30,143 nt of DNA, from NCBI GenBank assembly GCA_003232715.1, contig QIJG01000026.1:1-30143 (forward strand), given 5' to 3'. This document shows positions 7,302 through 15,247 of this stretch, piece after piece. Position 1 is the stretch's first letter; every line of letters starts with the position of its first letter. The notes beneath the pieces were generated by a model. The model saw nothing but the letters and a program-made list of their open reading frames with translations. It ran no database searches and was not told where the DNA came from. The position numbers and the translations under genes are program-made. This DNA comes from Nitrospirota bacterium. GTDB lineage: Bacteria > Nitrospirota > Thermodesulfovibrionia > Thermodesulfovibrionales > JdFR-85.

Positions 7302-7976
7302 TCACATATAACCCAGTTCACTGAGACGCGCCTTGATCTTTTCATCATCTTTTACACTTCCCGGTACATCTTCAGGCTCCTCTTCCAAGGCCGTAGTGAC
7401 ATCGGTCTTCCTGTTTCTGTATAACGAATCATCAACTACCTTAATCATTCTTCCGACATCCAGTCTGTTATCTAAAAACCTGTTCAGGATACTGACATTT
7501 TCCTGAGGGTTCCTTAGCATATCATTATAATCCATATAAAGTATCTCCATATTCTTTTGTTCCGAAAGCCATCTCTCTATTTCTTCAAGGTGCTTACTGA
7601 AGAGTCTCCGCATTTCTTCATCATCAATATTGTCCTCAGCCCCCTTTCTCTCAAGCATCTTCCTCTGCGATAGTAAAATCTCCTCCAGATTCCTCTTCAT
7701 AAAGATCAATCCATACTTTCTATCTGAAGGCAGATCATACAATAACGTGGAAGCCATTTTAACTACCTTGCCCTCAACACCGTCCAACCAGGAAGCATCC
7801 TCTTTTATCTCCTTTACTTTCTCAAATTCATAATAGCCCTCAGGATTATCCTCATCTGCCTTTCTGATGTTATCCGTCACAACTTCCATACCACCGGATT
7901 GCAACATCCTCATCATCATTGAGGTCCCTGAGCGTGGTAAACCGGTCACAATTGTTAAGCATTCTGATATTTGCAT
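7302..7976 (-). CDS. Sulfotransferase-family protein
   Basis: A 224-residue protein with the P-loop-like PAPS-binding motif near the N-terminus (TGLPRSGTSMMMRML), followed by ENPEGYYEFEKVKEI-type wording (here DNPEGYYEFEKV) and a C-terminal segment with YMDYNDMLRNP. These are features of small sulfotransferase-like proteins often found in exosortase and capsule loci. It would move a sulfate group to a glycan or other acceptor, or may only share the fold. I chose ATG at 7976 over the upstream TTG at 7982, because GGGAGGG lies at proper distance from the ATG. It sits between the PEP-CTERM pair, from which a terminator (8152-8185) separates it, and the phosphodiesterase gene. Confidence 0.75.
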   Translation of the reverse strand: MQISECLTIVTGLPRSGTSMMMRMLQSGGMEVVTDNIRKADEDNPEGYYEFEKVKEIKEDASWLDGVEGKVVKMASTLLYDLPSDRKYGLIFMKRNLEEILLSQRKMLERKGAEDNIDDEEMRRLFSKHLEEIERWLSEQKNMEILYMDYNDMLRNPQENVSILNRFLDNRLDVGRMIKVVDDSLYRNRKTDVTTALEEEPEDVPGSVKDDEKIKARLSELGYM

Positions 7977-8151
7977 AATCAACCCTCCCTGCAGATTATT
8001 TTAACCGGAATTGAGCAGTTTTGTCCCCCCATTCATTGTTAAGGCTTCTATTGAAATAATGCAGGGTTCTTTTCTGTCAACGCAGCTGAGGACAGTCCGG
8101 TGAGGTAAATACCATTGCGGCAGGTAATAGCTGCCGACAAAGTCTAAAAAT

Positions 8152-8185
8152 AAAGGAGATGCGGGATAAAAACCACATCTCCTTT
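8152..8185 (-). terminator. Rho-independent terminator after the second PEP-CTERM gene
   Basis: A 10-bp perfect stem (AAAGGAGATG at 8152-8161 with its complement at 8176-8185) encloses a 14-base loop. Read on the minus strand it is followed by ATTTTT. It lies 28 bases beyond the stop codon of the gene ending at 8213. The other strand also has a short T-run, so it may work both ways. Confidence 0.7.
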
Positions 8186-8212
8186 TCAGATTCAATCAAA
8201 CTCATTAAGGTT

Positions 8213-8881
8213 TTAACCCTTGAGCTTTCTCCTCATAAATCCAAGCCCCACAAGTCCGGAGCCTATGAGCAGGAAGGTTGCTGGTTCAGGAACGTTTTCA
8301 GTGGTTTTATTAAAGCTAAAATTATCCATCACAAACTGCGAAGGGTCTTTCTTATTGAGGTCACAACTCATGCCCCCCATGCCCCCCACACCCATGCCCC
8401 CCATATCATCAGAGGATAAGTAGTATGAGTTAAATGTCAACTTGTCGATACCCGCCCAATCGACATTAAACCGGGTTGGACCAGTCGTATTCACCAAGAG
8501 GATTGCACTGTGGAGTAACGTAGCTCCGGAATAGCCTTTTATGTCAATCTTTAAGTCATCTTTTGATGCGGCTGTAAAATAGGCACCCGTCCAATCGAAA
8601 ACCCCATCATTGATGAATACACCATCAGCCCCTGAATTAAATGCAACATACTCACCAGACACAATTCCATTAGCATAGCCGGAACCAGACCCCGAGTAAC
8701 CACTTGTGTTCATATAGTCCCAGGATGAAGACCAGTCAAGACCTCCATAGGAAGTGGGTATCTGTGCATAAGATCCGCCTCCAAGGGCAGGTAGATCGTC
8801 AAAGGTTAGAACAGTTGCACTGGCGTCCCACGCAAATGCCAACATCACCACACATATCATAATTGTCAAAAGTTTCTTCAT
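8213..8881 (-). CDS. PEP-CTERM sorting domain protein with Met/Gly-rich loop
   Basis: A 222-residue exported protein. It has a signal peptide (MKKLLTIMICVVMLAFAWDASA), a beta-rich body starting TVLTFDDLP, and a C-terminal sorting signal: VPEPAT (197-202), a hydrophobic stretch, then the basic end RRKLKG. The exosortase is expected to cut near PEP and release or attach the protein outside the inner membrane. ATG at 8881 is preferred over the GTG at 8890 because AGGAGGT lies 7 bases before it. Residues 160-171 are MGGMGVGGMGGM, coded by a short C-rich tandem repeat at 8369-8404. No promoter was found in the 87 bases upstream, so it is probably read from the sigma-54 promoter at 9804 along with the preceding PEP-CTERM gene. 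Confidence 0.85.
   Translation of the reverse strand: MKKLLTIMICVVMLAFAWDASATVLTFDDLPALGGGSYAQIPTSYGGLDWSSSWDYMNTSGYSGSGSGYANGIVSGEYVAFNSGADGVFINDGVFDWTGAYFTAASKDDLKIDIKGYSGATLLHSAILLVNTTGPTRFNVDWAGIDKLTFNSYYLSSDDMGGMGVGGMGGMSCDLNKKDPSQFVMDNFSFNKTTENVPEPATFLLIGSGLVGLGFMRRKLKG
8369..8404. repeat. CATGCCCCC short tandem repeat inside a PEP-CTERM gene
   Basis: The unit CATGCCCCC occurs in near-perfect copies with one variant unit (CACACC) between. It codes for the Met/Gly loop of the PEP-CTERM protein. The 9-base step would keep the reading frame if copies were gained or lost. Confidence 0.7.
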
Positions 8882-8968
8882 CTTTTTCACCTCCTCTTTT
8901 TTCCTGATTCTGGATTGACAGCATCAGGACACAAAGCCCTTTCTCACCTAATCAGACCCTGATGAATT

Positions 8969-9673
8969 TTACCGCCTTCCTGCCCTGCTACGCACTTTCC
9001 GCCCCATGAGACCAAGTCCAATCAGGGCTGAACCAAGGAGCAGTATGGTGCCTGGCTCGGGTACAGCAGTTGAACCACTACCTTCAACAGTTGAACCACT
9101 ACCGTAACCTACACAGGTACCAACACCGCAACTATAGTAGTCAGTATACCCATACAAGAACGGTTGAGCCCAGACCTGCCCTGTACTCCAATCGTGGGTC
9201 ATATCTGCTGAGTCCAGCCAGTTTACACTTGTGAGGGCCTCTGTGTAGAGGGTCAGGTTAAGTTTGCCGGAGAGTGTTTCACCTTCTCTGACAGGTGTTC
9301 CTGAATGACCTAAATTAGTAGCAAACATATATGTATTCCCCGAAAAACTCCAATGGTAAACACTCCAATCACTTGGTTCAATCGTTGCAGAACTGCCATC
9401 AGAAAGATTGAGGCTGTAATCTGTAAAGATATCATCTTCAAAGACCAGTAAGAGGGCAATCATTTCTGCACTATTACTACTACTATTGATAACATCAAAC
9501 CTGTACTCCACATCCAGGGAAGAAGTCCCATTACCATTATTCACCAGAGTTGAGTAATCAGGAATTGCAGATCCTTCAACCTCAAGATACGGAAATGCAT
9601 GGGCAACCGGTACTGAGGTTAAAAAAGCCAGCAAGATTGCTCCCAGGGTAAAAAACAAGAGTCTCATTTTCAT
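8969..9673 (-). CDS. PEP-CTERM sorting domain protein
   Basis: A 234-residue exported protein when started at ATG 9673. A longer open frame runs upstream to 9832 but its first 53 codons cross the sigma-54 promoter, and AAGGGGG sits about 9 bases before 9673. The signal peptide is MKMRLLFFTLGAILLAF followed by LTSVPVAHA, with likely cleavage after residue 26. The body is beta-rich and acidic with a single CGVGTC cysteine pair. A GSGSTVEGSGSTA linker leads to VPEPGT, a hydrophobic helix and the basic tail GRKVRSRAGRR. This is a substrate of the exosortase coded at 10552. It is the first gene after a strong sigma-54 promoter and leads the PEP-CTERM pair. The molecular role of the mature protein is unknown. 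Confidence 0.85.
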   Translation of the reverse strand: MKMRLLFFTLGAILLAFLTSVPVAHAFPYLEVEGSAIPDYSTLVNNGNGTSSLDVEYRFDVINSSSNSAEMIALLLVFEDDIFTDYSLNLSDGSSATIEPSDWSVYHWSFSGNTYMFATNLGHSGTPVREGETLSGKLNLTLYTEALTSVNWLDSADMTHDWSTGQVWAQPFLYGYTDYYSCGVGTCVGYGSGSTVEGSGSTAVPEPGTILLLGSALIGLGLMGRKVRSRAGRR

Positions 9674-9802
9674 ATCTATAACCCCCTTCTCTCTATCTGA
9701 ATTTACATCCCTTTTACCTGTACCTGAAAACTTATACATAAAATCCCCCCCCATTAAGGTATTGATACCTGATACACTATTAACATTATTAACATTATTT
9801 AA

Positions 9803-9819
9803 AGCAACTCTTGTGCCAG
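9803..9819 (-). promoter_or_regulatory. Sigma-54 (RpoN) promoter of the PEP-CTERM gene pair
   Basis: Read on the minus strand the sequence is CTGGCACAAGAGTTGCT, a full match to TGGCACR-N4-TTGCW, with the GG and GC doublets 10 bases apart (9816-9817 and 9804-9805). Transcription would start near 9792, giving a leader of about 120 bases before ATG 9673. Sigma-54 control of PEP-CTERM genes by PrsR is known from exosortase bacteria and fits this layout. Confidence 0.85.
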
Positions 9820-9881
9820 ATATGTAACACATTGATTTTAAAAATAATTTAATAAAATTGGAGGCCTGACGAGGGAGATTA

Positions 9882-9921
9882 TGTAAAGAATACCGACGAT
9901 AGGTTTATTGAGATCTTTACA
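9882..9921. promoter_or_regulatory. Candidate PrsR enhancer dyad TGTAAAGA-N24-TCTTTACA
   Basis: Two exact 8-base half-sites in inverted order (9882-9889 and 9914-9921) have their starts 32 bases apart, about three helical turns. They lie 65-105 bases upstream of the -24 element and run up to the epsI stop codon. This is where an NtrC-class activator would bind. The same word lies upstream of the sigma-54 promoter at 1904. Binding by PrsR is inference. Confidence 0.45.
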
Positions 9922-9922
9922 G

Positions 9923-10579
9923 TCAGCGAGATTCTTCATCATTAAAAGGCAGGAACGTTGAGAGCTGAAGAAAAACCTCTTTTGTAAGGGAATTCCGGTC
10001 TGTTATCATATAGGTTGATTCCTTTCCTGAAAATGGCCCTGTATATATCTTTACCAGAGCCACGTTTGTCCTGCGGTTAAGTATGGCATCAATCCCGTAA
10101 AGCAGGCGACCCCGGAACCTTTTCGTAGTAACCCCACGGGGGGTCTGATACCAGTAGAGAAGTGAGATGTTATAGTCGCCTTTTGCAAAGAGCACTTCTC
10201 TTACGGGGAAACTTTCCCCCTTTACCTCTATAACCCTCTCCCGCTCTTTAACGGAATCCCACATATATCCCGGCTCTATATAATTTCCGGAAAAAACGTC
10301 TGAACCCTGGCGAAATCCCCCCCAGTAGCCGATATAAAGATACAGGGGCATACCTTTTTCATTTGTATATTTCCTGTAAAGGGACCGGTCCGTATCTACA
10401 GGAAGGCCCTGTGCCTGCTCCGACATCTCACGGCCTGACCATTCACCGATATTGACAGGAAAGAGGGAAAGGTCCCGTTTAAGAGGAACGGGTTCACCAC
10501 AGGGAACCCGGCTAATAAACAGACAGGTTAACCCCACAAGAACAATGACTATTATGTATCTCTGCGCTCTTCGTACCAT
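9923..10579 (-). CDS. epsI: Exosortase-associated protein EpsI
   Basis: A 218-residue protein with one N-terminal membrane anchor (about 7-25, YIIVIVLVGLTCLFI) and an outer domain with the family wording FPVNIGEWSG, YIGYWGGFRQG, SLLYWYQTPRG and NRRTNVALVKIYT. EpsI either follows exosortase genes or is fused to the C-terminus of exosortase in many species, and is thought to help in sorting or in exopolysaccharide export; its biochemistry is not settled. The start overlaps the end of the exosortase gene by 28 bases, so translation is probably coupled. The stop codon abuts the enhancer dyad of the PEP-CTERM genes. Confidence 0.88.
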   Translation of the reverse strand: MVRRAQRYIIVIVLVGLTCLFISRVPCGEPVPLKRDLSLFPVNIGEWSGREMSEQAQGLPVDTDRSLYRKYTNEKGMPLYLYIGYWGGFRQGSDVFSGNYIEPGYMWDSVKERERVIEVKGESFPVREVLFAKGDYNISLLYWYQTPRGVTTKRFRGRLLYGIDAILNRRTNVALVKIYTGPFSGKESTYMITDRNSLTKEVFLQLSTFLPFNDEESR

Positions 10580-11403
10580 CTCAGAATATAACCTATCAGG
10601 AAAATTGTAATCACTCCCACGGGGGTTACAAACCCCCAGGCGTATTTATGGAAATCCATGGCAACCGTGCTGTCGTACATGTAAGAAAGGAGCCCTACTG
10701 CAAAAATTCTCATGACATTTACGAATATACCCACAATTACCGCTGCTGCAATGATTGCAATCCAGCTACGGTAGGACTTCAGAAACAGATAGGCAAAAGC
10801 AGTGGAGATAGCTATGAGGGAAATAACCGTCCGCAACCCGCTGCATGTCTCATGGACCAACAGGGATATGGAAGTAAGGTGTATAACGTTCCCCTCCAGA
10901 AAAACAGGTATATTCACGAATGAAAGAAAAGTTGCCGCCATATAAGCGATAAAATATTTTAGCGGACCAGCTACAGCGTAGTATACCGGATAGGGAATCG
11001 GTAACATGAACAATAAGAACAGAATGGGAACAAGGGTGATTTTGAAAAGATCCTTTCCATAAATAAAGAGAACGGCTGCTGCCATGATGACGACAAATGC
11101 AAGGGCCTCGGCAAACAGGACATACGTATATCTTCCGATAATAAATAACCCAAGTCCGCAGATTAACAGGACAAGACCTCCCTTTGAAAAAAAAGGCTCA
11201 TCCCGGTTGAATTGCAATTCTCTTAACTTCTCCCTCTGAACCCATAGGAAATAGGCAGAGAAGAGGGGGATCAGGAAAACATAGGAAGACTCTCGGTCGT
11301 GTTGCCAGTAGGTATTCAGTTCTGAAAAAAACGGATAAAACAGCAGGACGGATATTCCCGACAAAAGGGATAGTAAAATAAATAATTGCAATTTATCTTT
11401 CAT
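10552..11403 (-). CDS. xrt: Exosortase (EpsH/XrtA-type transpeptidase)
   Basis: A 283-residue integral membrane protein with about eight hydrophobic helices. The catalytic triad of the exosortase family is intact: Cys187 in HETCSGLR, Arg232 in NVMRI and His252 in DFHKYAWG, the last two at the outer ends of helices. The enzyme recognises PEP-CTERM tails, cuts them and passes the protein on, in parallel to sortase. I place the start at ATG 11403 (GGAAG 7 bases upstream) rather than at 11454, which adds 17 unconserved residues. The neighbours (PrsK/PrsR, acyl ligase, amidotransferase) are those of the XrtA type, but the subtype was not tested by alignment. Confidence 0.92.
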   Translation of the reverse strand: MKDKLQLFILLSLLSGISVLLFYPFFSELNTYWQHDRESSYVFLIPLFSAYFLWVQREKLRELQFNRDEPFFSKGGLVLLICGLGLFIIGRYTYVLFAEALAFVVIMAAAVLFIYGKDLFKITLVPILFLLFMLPIPYPVYYAVAGPLKYFIAYMAATFLSFVNIPVFLEGNVIHLTSISLLVHETCSGLRTVISLIAISTAFAYLFLKSYRSWIAIIAAAVIVGIFVNVMRIFAVGLLSYMYDSTVAMDFHKYAWGFVTPVGVITIFLIGYILRWYEERRDT

Positions 11404-11458
11404 ATAGTCTTCCAATAAAGCGGTTCCTGCACAGCAAGTAACGGTGAAAATCACTGTA

Positions 11459-11537
11459 AGATTGCTTCGTAGCCAAGACTCCTTGTAATGACATTATGGA
11501 AGCTTTTTTCGTCATTGCGAGCAAAGCAAAGCAATCT
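11459..11537. repeat. Inverted-repeat element (AGATTGCTT...AAGCAATCT)
   Basis: The 79-base element has 9-base exact inverted ends and an inner pair GTAATGAC / GTCATTGC. The right half (GTCATTGCGAGCAAAGC) is the wording of a well-known dispersed intergenic palindrome in many bacteria. It separates the exosortase gene from the GNAT gene and would form a hairpin in RNA, which could lower read-through or protect the upstream message end. Confidence 0.6.
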
Positions 11538-11580
11538 CAAGGCTTTACAAGTTCACCATGAACTCCGGTTTTTGCAGATT

Positions 11581-12633
11581 TTATATATCGATATCTCCCT
11601 CTAAAAAATACCAGTTGTCCCCTTGAAGCAGATAAGGGGTCAATGGAGAGGTTTTGTCGCTGTAAACCAATACGCTGCTGTCTTCTTCTTTAACGAGAAA
11701 AAATCCGAAGTTCCTTAACTGCCTGCTCAACAGACCTCCCCCAAGATAGCGGATGGAGATAGAACCAATTCCCTCCCGTCTCATATAAAGAATGAACTCT
11801 GCAAAGAGTGAGTCTCTAATCGACTCTGAGTCAACAAATAACACGTCTGCAATATAACACGCACTGTTTTCTGTATAGTAAACAATATATCCATCGATAT
11901 ATTGTTCATGGTCAATAAGTGCAAAAATCCTGTAGTAGTGATGAGGAGATTCTTTATACCTCCAGTTCAGGACTTTTGAATTCCGCTCTCCTACTATTTT
12001 AAACTGACTGAAAACTTTTTTCCATAACAGGTCAAACCTTTCATCAAAAAATGCCGGCATCTCAATTGAAACATTCCGGGGCCTTCTGTATCTGATTTCT
12101 TTGGAAAACCCCTTTAAGCCAAGGTCTATAATCCCTGAAAACATCCTTGTAACCGAAGCCGGAGGAAGGTACTGTCTGAGTTTATACTCTGCCTTCAATA
12201 TCTTTATAAACCTGCTATATTTGCCAAGTTCAGAGTAGCCTGTCCGCAGGAATATCGGCTCCGATAATTTGTTCGGAACGCCATATATAAACTCAAGGCC
12301 GGTATCTTTATGAGCTGACTGAATCGTCCTTTGCAGTTTTAATGCCGGACCATATGCCCTATGCTCCTTATCAACAGCAAAATCTCCGGCTATTGCACCA
12401 TATACTGCCTTACCCTCCACAAACATCCTTCGCGGGAAAAGCGTTCCTGAGCCGACACACCTCCCTGAACTTTCTTCACTTGCCAACCAGCAGTGGGCAT
12501 TCCCATAAGGCGAGGCAGTATAGTTCCATACATAATGTTCCCCTGAAATGTCCTTAAGGTTTCTCTTCAGTACAGGAAGCAGATCGTCTTTGTTTTTTTC
12601 TATATCTGCTTTGACAATTCTGTATTTTTTCAT
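11581..12633 (-). CDS. GNAT-family acetyltransferase-like protein
   Basis: A 350-residue protein. Residues about 80-105 (AIAGDFAVDKEHRAYGPALK) have the look of GNAT motif A, where acetyl-CoA pyrophosphate is bound; the following FIYGVPNKLSEPIFLRTGY fits motif B. The C-terminal half (about 200-350, with LNWRYKESPHHYYRIF and IRYLGG) resembles a second GNAT-like or FemAB-like unit. Proteins of this kind recur beside exosortase clusters; the acceptor is unknown. The start overlaps the stop of the PP-loop gene by four bases (ATGA), so the two are coupled. The gene ends the ligase/amidotransferase cassette. Confidence 0.7.
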   Translation of the reverse strand: MKKYRIVKADIEKNKDDLLPVLKRNLKDISGEHYVWNYTASPYGNAHCWLASEESSGRCVGSGTLFPRRMFVEGKAVYGAIAGDFAVDKEHRAYGPALKLQRTIQSAHKDTGLEFIYGVPNKLSEPIFLRTGYSELGKYSRFIKILKAEYKLRQYLPPASVTRMFSGIIDLGLKGFSKEIRYRRPRNVSIEMPAFFDERFDLLWKKVFSQFKIVGERNSKVLNWRYKESPHHYYRIFALIDHEQYIDGYIVYYTENSACYIADVLFVDSESIRDSLFAEFILYMRREGIGSISIRYLGGGLLSRQLRNFGFFLVKEEDSSVLVYSDKTSPLTPYLLQGDNWYFLEGDIDI

Positions 12634-13622
12634 ATACCCAGCCTTCGCTTAATAATATTCAACTGTTCACTCTGAGGCGGGTCTTCAAACCTGCCAAGCC
12701 CTTCTTCCCTGCTCATTACCCCTTCTCTGACCATCTTTGCAATCTCAAATGCATAAGGGTTATACCCGAATTGCTGCTGATGGACATAATTGGCATAGGT
12801 ATTAAGCAGGCAGTTTGTTGAGTTAGGATCGGTATCTTCAGGCCTCACCCAGCCGAATTCACCGAGCCGTTTGTAAATCTCCGTTTCATTGTACTCCAGA
12901 AAGGCAAGTGGGTGAATGTTGTAAGGGAAAAAATCAGTTTTCTTAAAGTGATGCTCCTCAAGAAAATAATGATTCACCTCGCGGCCAAACCTCTCAACAA
13001 GAGGCACCTGAACGGACTTCTGAGCAGCCCTGATCAGGGATGGATTGGTCCGCATTACTGAAGACTGTATAGGGGCCTGTCCGGGGGACCAACCATACCC
13101 GACAAAAGGAATCTCCTGTTCTATGGCTATCCTGAGGGCAACAAACTTCACTATACTGATACAGGAGGTACAGATTGAGCTTGCCCTCTGAAGGGTCTTT
13201 CCGGAATAAAAAACCTCTGTTGCAGATCTTGCAAATATCTGCTTCAGGAGATCAAAGCGGGGTTTGAAAAAGATATGGTCCACCCCTACACCTTCAACCA
13301 TCCTCCTGATATTCTCAATAGCTACAGGGGAAATGAAGCCATTGTCCATGGTTACTGCCAGGACCCGCAGACCATAATGGTTTTTAAGAAGGTCAAGGGT
13401 GTAGGTACTGTCTTTACCCCCGCTAAAACATACCAGACACTCGTATCCGGACCCCTTGGAACAGCGTGCAATGAGGTCCTCAAATTTCTGCCGGTACTTC
13501 ACTTTCTCTCTATTGATTCCTTCCATACCTCCGAAACTCAGACAATAGTTGCATACCCCTTCCCCGTTGAAACTGATACCGGGGAATGTCTCCGGAAGAA
13601 CGCATTTAGAGCAAATCTTCAT
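12630..13622 (-). CDS. PP-loop ATPase, N-acetyl-sugar amidotransferase-like
   Basis: A 330-residue protein with an N-terminal four-cysteine cluster (Cys4, Cys7, Cys24, Cys27; CSKCVLPETFPGI and GVCNYC) and the PP-loop ATP-pyrophosphatase motif FSGGKDS (66-72). A third pair, CTSC, follows in the middle. This resembles the WbpG / PseA group, which makes acetamidino sugars using ammonia from a partner glutaminase, and also other adenylating sulfur or ammonia transferases. The neighbour at 15486 is an asparagine-synthase-like enzyme that could release ammonia. It lies 37 bases after the acyl ligase gene. Sugar amidination is one option; amidation of an acyl group is another. Confidence 0.75.
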   Translation of the reverse strand: MKICSKCVLPETFPGISFNGEGVCNYCLSFGGMEGINREKVKYRQKFEDLIARCSKGSGYECLVCFSGGKDSTYTLDLLKNHYGLRVLAVTMDNGFISPVAIENIRRMVEGVGVDHIFFKPRFDLLKQIFARSATEVFYSGKTLQRASSICTSCISIVKFVALRIAIEQEIPFVGYGWSPGQAPIQSSVMRTNPSLIRAAQKSVQVPLVERFGREVNHYFLEEHHFKKTDFFPYNIHPLAFLEYNETEIYKRLGEFGWVRPEDTDPNSTNCLLNTYANYVHQQQFGYNPYAFEIAKMVREGVMSREEGLGRFEDPPQSEQLNIIKRRLGI

Positions 13623-13659
13623 ATTTTATTCTCTTTAGGAGCAGATAATCTGTAATAAA

Positions 13660-15216
13660 TCATGGCTTAGGGGTTGCGAGTCCTTTCCTGTTGATCTTTC
13701 CTGCATCAGTCTTTGGAAGGGCAGAGCAAATCTCTATGTATCCGGGTACCATAAAGTCCTCCAGATAATTCCTGCAATGCCGGAGGATATCCTTCCCGGT
13801 CAGTTCCACTCCTTCTCTTGGCACTACTACTGCCTTAATGGCCTCTCCCAGGACCTCATCAGGAACACCAACGACAACAGCTTCGGAAACCCCAGCCATA
13901 TTGTATAGTACGTTTTCCACTTCTTTAGGACTGACCTTCTCACCCCGCGTCTTGATCATATCGTCCTTACGGGAAACAAAATATAGATAACCATCTTCAT
14001 CCATATAGAAGAGGTCACCCGTATATAAGACCTTCTCCCCTGAAATAAATCCCGGTTTGAGTACTTTCTCCGTCTCTTCAGGAAGTCCCCAGTATCCCTG
14101 CATGACATTGGCCCCGCGCACCACAAGCTCTCCTGTCACACCAAATCCAACCCTGTTGCCTTCTTCATCCACTATATAGACATCCACCCCCGGCATACCC
14201 TTTCCTACCGAGGCCGGTCTCATGTCGATCTGCTCGGGAGGCAGGTAGGAAACCCGCTTACACTCCGTCAGACCGTACATGGAGTATATCTCCACATGGG
14301 ACAGTAACTCCCGTAGTTTTAATATATGGTCTGTCGGCAGGGCGGCTCCGGTATTGGTAATGTAACGCAGTGAGGAAAAGTCATACTTCTTCAGGTCCAT
14401 CTGCAAAAGAATGGCAGAGATCGTGGGAACAATCGGGAATCCCGTCACTTTCTCCCCGGCAATCCTGTCGAGCACAGAGTGGGGATAGGTAAAAGAACGC
14501 TCCAGCACCACAGTCCCTCCGAACTTAAAGCCCATCAAGACCTGATACAGGCCGTAATCAAAGGAAAGAGGAAGGACATTAATTATGATATCTTCAGCTG
14601 TATTCTTCAGATAGGTTGTGATAGACCATGCAGCAGAGGATATATTATGATGTGTCATCATTACCCCTTTTGGCCTTCCGGTAGAAGCCGAGGTGTATAT
14701 CAAGGCAGCAAGGTCAAAATCCATACTCCTCTTCGGAAGTGGATGTCTGGGTTGAGTGGGTTGATTCAGGATTTCATTTAGCGATACAAAACGTTTGTCC
14801 ATATTGTTGGACGTGTCGGCACCTTCCGTCCCGGCTACAACAATACTCCGGAGATGAGGGGTTTGAGACCAGCAACCCTCGATGAAGGTAAGTTTTTGGG
14901 AGTGGGCAACCAGAACGCCGGCCCGTGAGTTATTCAGGAGATAAGTGAGCTTCTCCATCCTGGTGGTAGGGTTGACCATCATAAATGCGGCTCCAGCCTT
15001 CAGGATGGCAAATATGGCCAGGACTGCCTCCACTGAATTGTTAAGGCAGACCGCTACCCGGTCTCCACGCTCAACCCCTTCAGCAAGCAGGGCATGGGCA
15101 AGGTGATTGCACTTCTCCTCTATCTCACCATAGGTCAGTCTCCTGTCCCCACATATAAGAGCACACTTATCCGGAAACCTCTCAGCGCTTAACTCAAGAA
15201 ATTCCTCAACCCTCAT
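13660..15216 (-). CDS. AMP-forming acyl-CoA/acyl-ACP ligase, exosortase-associated
   Basis: A 518-residue adenylate-forming enzyme. Core motifs are the phosphate loop YTSASTGRPKG (174-184, with Ala in place of the usual Gly), MYGLTE, the YTGDLFYMDEDGYLYF hinge-region motif, RKDDMIKTRGEKVSP, and the C-terminal PKTDAGKINRKG with its catalytic lysine. It activates a carboxylic acid as acyl-AMP and loads it on CoA or, more likely here, on the ACP coded 31 bases upstream. A named subfamily of such ligases accompanies exosortase A systems. AGGGAAAGGG before ATG 15216 is a good ribosome site. The acid used is unknown. Confidence 0.88.
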   Translation of the reverse strand: MRVEEFLELSAERFPDKCALICGDRRLTYGEIEEKCNHLAHALLAEGVERGDRVAVCLNNSVEAVLAIFAILKAGAAFMMVNPTTRMEKLTYLLNNSRAGVLVAHSQKLTFIEGCWSQTPHLRSIVVAGTEGADTSNNMDKRFVSLNEILNQPTQPRHPLPKRSMDFDLAALIYTSASTGRPKGVMMTHHNISSAAWSITTYLKNTAEDIIINVLPLSFDYGLYQVLMGFKFGGTVVLERSFTYPHSVLDRIAGEKVTGFPIVPTISAILLQMDLKKYDFSSLRYITNTGAALPTDHILKLRELLSHVEIYSMYGLTECKRVSYLPPEQIDMRPASVGKGMPGVDVYIVDEEGNRVGFGVTGELVVRGANVMQGYWGLPEETEKVLKPGFISGEKVLYTGDLFYMDEDGYLYFVSRKDDMIKTRGEKVSPKEVENVLYNMAGVSEAVVVGVPDEVLGEAIKAVVVPREGVELTGKDILRHCRNYLEDFMVPGYIEICSALPKTDAGKINRKGLATPKP

Positions 15217-15247
15217 CTGCCCTTTCCCTGTAAGGAAATCCGGGTCC

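Noticed and set aside
8001..8150. Possible riboswitch (cyclic di-GMP type) upstream of the sulfotransferase gene
   Set aside because: I looked for the conserved class I core and tetraloop wording and did not find it; only the terminator and unremarkable sequence are seen.
8936..8948. Possible sigma-54 site before the second PEP-CTERM gene
   Set aside because: The GG and GC doublets are 9 bases apart instead of 10, and the flanks do not match TGGCAC or TTGC.
9674..9832. N-terminal extension of the first PEP-CTERM protein
   Set aside because: The extra 53 codons cross the sigma-54 promoter, while ATG 9673 starts a proper signal peptide and has AAGGGGG upstream.
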